The notes beneath the pieces are model-generated. The model saw only the letters and a program-made list of their open reading frames with translations. It ran no database searches and had not been told where the DNA came from. Below are positions 4,572 through 6,294 of a stretch of DNA of 6,294 nt, in pieces. Numbering within the stretch: position 1 is the first letter of the stretch; the number at the start of each line of letters is the position of its first letter. The translations under genes and the position numbers were made by a program. The stretch comes from Clostridiales bacterium (GTDB taxonomy: Bacteria > Bacillota > Clostridia > Peptostreptococcales > Anaerovoracaceae). The stretch is taken from assembly GCA_009778415.1 (NCBI GenBank), contig WRJV01000189.1, positions 1 to 6,294 of the forward strand. Direction: 5' to 3'.

Positions 4572-6002
4572 ATGAACAACAAAAACAAGCGCAAAAACGG
4601 AAACGGGGCGTTGCTGTTTGTGCTGCTGGCCGGAATGTTTGTAAACTTGCTGAATGTTTCAATCATCAACGTCATGCTGCCGAAGATCATGGATCAGTAC
4701 CAGGTTTCGGCGGCGGTGGCGCAGTGGCTGTCAACTGGATTTATGTTATCGACTGGAATTGTGGTTATGCTCGTGCCGTTCCTGTCAAAGAAGCTTCAGT
4801 ACAAAACATTGTTCAACGCGGCAATGGCATTTTTGGTGGCCGGCTCCCTGGTTTGCTTCGCGGCGCCGACATTCCCCGTACTGCTTGCCGGAAGGTTGAT
4901 CCAGTCTGTTGGGTATGGGCTGTTGCTCCCGCTCGCCATGATTATAGTGCTGGCGACCGCTCCGCCCGAAAAACGCGGCGCAAGCACGGGTGTTATGGGC
5001 ATAGGCATGCTGTTTGCCCCTGCTGTCGGGCCAACCCTCGCTGGCATAGCGATCAACTATCTCAGCTGGAAATACTTGTATCTGATTATGGCGGGTTCTG
5101 GCGCGGTCGTTATTGCGGTCTCGCTTATGACATTCCACTATCATAGTGAAAAGCAAGAAGCCCGGCCCGATGCTATTGGGATCATTCTTTCGGCGGCTGG
5201 GCTGTCTTCATTGCTGCATGGCATTAGTTCTGCCGGGGGCAACGGATGGAATAATGCAAGCACGATCGTATTTGCCGCTGTTGGCGCCGCGCTGCTTGCC
5301 GCGTTCGCCATCGTCGAATTGAAGACAAAAAATCCCTTGCTGGATTTGCGCGTCTTCAAGGACTACAATTTTACCTCAAACGTGATGGTGACAATGGTTC
5401 TTACAATGGCGTTTTACGGCGGGCTGATACTGATGCCCCTGTACTTTGAAAACGTCATGGGGTACTCGGGGTTGAAAACAGGCCTAATGCTTTTGCCGGG
5501 GTCGCTGCTGATCGGCATCATGGGCCTGCTATCGGGCAAAGTGTACGACAAGATCGGAATAAAGCCTCTCGCTATTACGGGAACGCTTGTAATGGCTGCT
5601 GCGGCGTGCTTCCTCGCGCGGCTCGCTCCGGACACCCCGTACATGCAATCCGTCCTTTCATATACCGTCTTCGCTTTGGGCGTGTCAATAGTCACAACGC
5701 CAATTACGACGGCGGCGTTTTCAAAAGTGCCCAAGGAACGAAATTCCGATGCCGCGACGCTTCAAAATGCGTTGAGGCAAGTCGCGGGCGCCGTCGGCAC
5801 GGCGATAATTGTCACAGCCATGTCAAATTCTGCAAAGGGCTATCATGGCATACAGGCCGCTTTCGTTCTGACAGTCATACTGTGCCTTCTTGCAGCGGCA
5901 ATGTCGCTGTTCTTAGTGCCAAACCGGAAACCGCATGCGCTCCTGCCGCAGGCTTCCCAACGTGGGCGATGCCCACGCACCGCATGTGTACACAGTGAGT
6001 AG
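4572..6002 (+). CDS. MFS multidrug efflux transporter, DHA2 (EmrB/QacA-like, 14 TM)
   Basis: This is an inner-membrane, proton-driven drug exporter of 476 residues. By eye there are about 14 hydrophobic segments, at roughly 13-35, 49-70, 79-99, 104-128, 139-163, 168-188, 200-221, 228-248, 269-291, 304-324, 330-350, 358-378, 402-420 and 427-449. Family marks include LNVSIINVMLPKI in helix 1, where Asn28 stands where many DHA2 pumps have Asp. Others are QWLSTGFML before helix 2, GRLIQSVGYG, the exporter motif C GPTLAGIAI, and SWKYLYLI after helix 5. The ATG at 4572 follows AGGAGGG with seven bases between. It is divergent from a TetR repressor, which supports drug-inducible efflux; the substrate is unknown. 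The last 14 residues (463-476, rich in Arg and Cys) and the stop codon come from repeat copy B, so the original C-terminus probably ended differently. Confidence 0.93.
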   Translation: MNNKNKRKNGNGALLFVLLAGMFVNLLNVSIINVMLPKIMDQYQVSAAVAQWLSTGFMLSTGIVVMLVPFLSKKLQYKTLFNAAMAFLVAGSLVCFAAPTFPVLLAGRLIQSVGYGLLLPLAMIIVLATAPPEKRGASTGVMGIGMLFAPAVGPTLAGIAINYLSWKYLYLIMAGSGAVVIAVSLMTFHYHSEKQEARPDAIGIILSAAGLSSLLHGISSAGGNGWNNASTIVFAAVGAALLAAFAIVELKTKNPLLDLRVFKDYNFTSNVMVTMVLTMAFYGGLILMPLYFENVMGYSGLKTGLMLLPGSLLIGIMGLLSGKVYDKIGIKPLAITGTLVMAAAACFLARLAPDTPYMQSVLSYTVFALGVSIVTTPITTAAFSKVPKERNSDAATLQNALRQVAGAVGTAIIVTAMSNSAKGYHGIQAAFVLTVILCLLAAAMSLFLVPNRKPHALLPQASQRGRCPRTACVHSE

Positions 6003-6003
6003 C
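5960..6003 (+). repeat. Double-hairpin repeat, copy B
   Basis: The unit starts ACGTGGGCGATGCCCACG, a perfect 7-bp stem with loop GAT. A second arm follows, with CAC (5978-5980) and GTG (5995-5997) flanking the palindrome TGTGTACACA (5985-5994). It ends GAGTAGC. It matches copy A on the opposite strand at 30 of 44 positions. Stem 1 is preserved by a paired C-G to T-A change; in arm 2 the outer CAC/GTG is kept while the inside differs. It encodes the tail RGRCPRTA of the MFS protein, and copy A encodes the same eight residues in the equivalent frame of its own strand. Confidence 0.7.
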
Positions 6004-6032
6004 CCCACAAAAAATAAATTTTCATTTACGTA

Positions 6033-6061
6033 TTGACTTTAATAATATTAAATGTTATACT
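6033..6061 (+). promoter_or_regulatory. Promoter of the DUF2089-family gene
   Basis: TTGACT (6033-6038) and TATACT (6056-6061) are separated by 17 bp, each one mismatch from consensus. Transcription would start near 6068, about 32 bases before the ATG at 6100. The promoter is interleaved with the repeats described in the next entry. Confidence 0.75.
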
Positions 6062-6074
6062 CAATAATATTAAA
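6041..6074. promoter_or_regulatory. Paired 12-bp direct repeats around the -10 box
   Basis: AATAATATTAAA occurs at 6041-6052, in the promoter spacer, and again at 6063-6074, just after the -10 box. The 22-bp period is about two helix turns, so both copies face the same side of DNA. TATTGA/TCAATA elements also recur at 6031-6036, 6061-6066 and 6080-6085 with inverted orientation. This layout suits a cooperative repressor, possibly the DUF2089 protein itself; that link is inferred. Confidence 0.5.
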
Positions 6075-6099
6075 ACTAATATTGAGCGAGGTGATGAGA

Positions 6100-6294
6100 A
6101 TGGCAGTGGAGATTGTGCCGGACTGGATGGTGAATTTTGAAGACGAAGACGTCGCGTTCATAAAGAAATTCCTGCAGGCTTCCGGCTCGCTGAAGGAAAT
6201 GGCGCGGCAGTACGGTGTTACCTATCCCACCGTGCGGCTGCGGCTCGACAAGCTGATACAAAAAATCCAAATCAGCGAGGACGTGTCAAACGAG
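6100..6294 (+). CDS. DUF2089-family putative transcriptional regulator (3' end outside window)
   Basis: The first 65 residues are visible and the frame is open to the window edge, so the gene is partial. Residues 7-25 (PDWMVNFEDEDVAFIKKFL) and the helix-turn-helix-like region ASGSLKEMARQYGVTYPTVR (27-46) followed by LRLDKL match the conserved core of DUF2089 proteins as I know them. These are small predicted DNA-binding regulators. Many members carry an N-terminal zinc ribbon with CxxC pairs; this one starts directly at the core, so it is the short form. The start at 6100 has GAGGTG (6088-6093) six bases upstream; an in-frame ATG at 6094 is too close to that site. In other genomes such genes often precede membrane-protein genes, so what lies beyond 6294 would inform its role. 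Confidence 0.8.
   Translation, partial: MAVEIVPDWMVNFEDEDVAFIKKFLQASGSLKEMARQYGVTYPTVRLRLDKLIQKIQISEDVSNE

Noticed and set aside
4785..5156. Minus-strand open frames inside the MFS gene
   Set aside because: They are shadow frames of a membrane-protein gene, charged and low in similarity to any family, without start signals.
6076..6270. Minus-strand open frame at the right edge
   Set aside because: It is antisense to the DUF2089-like gene, which has a promoter, a binding site and a recognisable core.
1..6294. tRNA, rRNA, CRISPR array, complete insertion sequence or transposase
   Set aside because: I looked for cloverleaf-like segments, regularly spaced repeats and transposase motifs on both strands and saw none. 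The only dispersed repeat is the 44-bp double hairpin.

Overview
The window looks like accessory chromosomal DNA from a low-to-mid GC Gram-positive bacterium (Bacillota, most likely class Clostridia). The evidence is strong AGGAGG-type ribosome binding sites, near-consensus TTGACA/TATAAT promoters, a Bacillus-type LexA box (GAAC-N4-GTTC), and protein families common in Clostridia (WYL regulator, AbiEi-like antitoxin remnant, DUF2089 regulator). By eye, base composition is patchy. The WYL gene, the antitoxin remnant and the intergenic regions are AT-richer, while the polymerase cassette (about 1460-3180) is clearly GC-richer, so the segments may have different histories. No species is claimed.

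Layout. (1) 1-1033: a WYL-domain regulator on the + strand behind a perfect-consensus promoter that contains a palindrome. (2) 1063-1408, - strand: a decayed AbiEi-type antitoxin with no helix-turn-helix N-terminus and no proper start. It carries an internal deletion with a frameshift, but its C-terminal tail is still recognisable in a second frame. (3) 1402-3806, + strand: an SOS cassette. A LexA box lies between the -35 and -10 of a strong promoter, followed by a Y-family (UmuC-like) translesion polymerase with a clamp-binding motif, a 129-residue protein of unknown function, and an SRAP (YedK/HMCES-type) abasic-site crosslinking protein. The spacing of the SRAP ribosome binding site favours a GTG start that puts the catalytic cysteine at position 2. 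(4) 3851-6002: a TetR-family repressor (- strand) divergent from a 14-helix DHA2-type MFS efflux pump (+ strand), with an AT-rich shared control region. (5) 6033-6294: a promoter bracketed by 12-bp direct repeats, then the start of a DUF2089-family regulator that runs off the window.

Two copies of a 44-bp double-hairpin element lie in opposite orientation at 3173-3216 and 5960-6003. They are about 68% identical, with a compensatory base-pair change in the first stem. Each copy overlaps the stop codon of a gene, and one appears to supply the last 14 residues of the efflux pump. This repeat and the unknown middle gene of the SOS cassette are the least explained items.

How the genes may work together: the SOS cassette would be induced by DNA damage. 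The polymerase would bypass lesions while the SRAP protein shields abasic sites in single-stranded DNA; the middle protein is inferred to be an accessory of this process only from its position. The TetR/MFS pair is a standard drug-responsive efflux module. I see no complete mobile element, RNA gene or CRISPR array.
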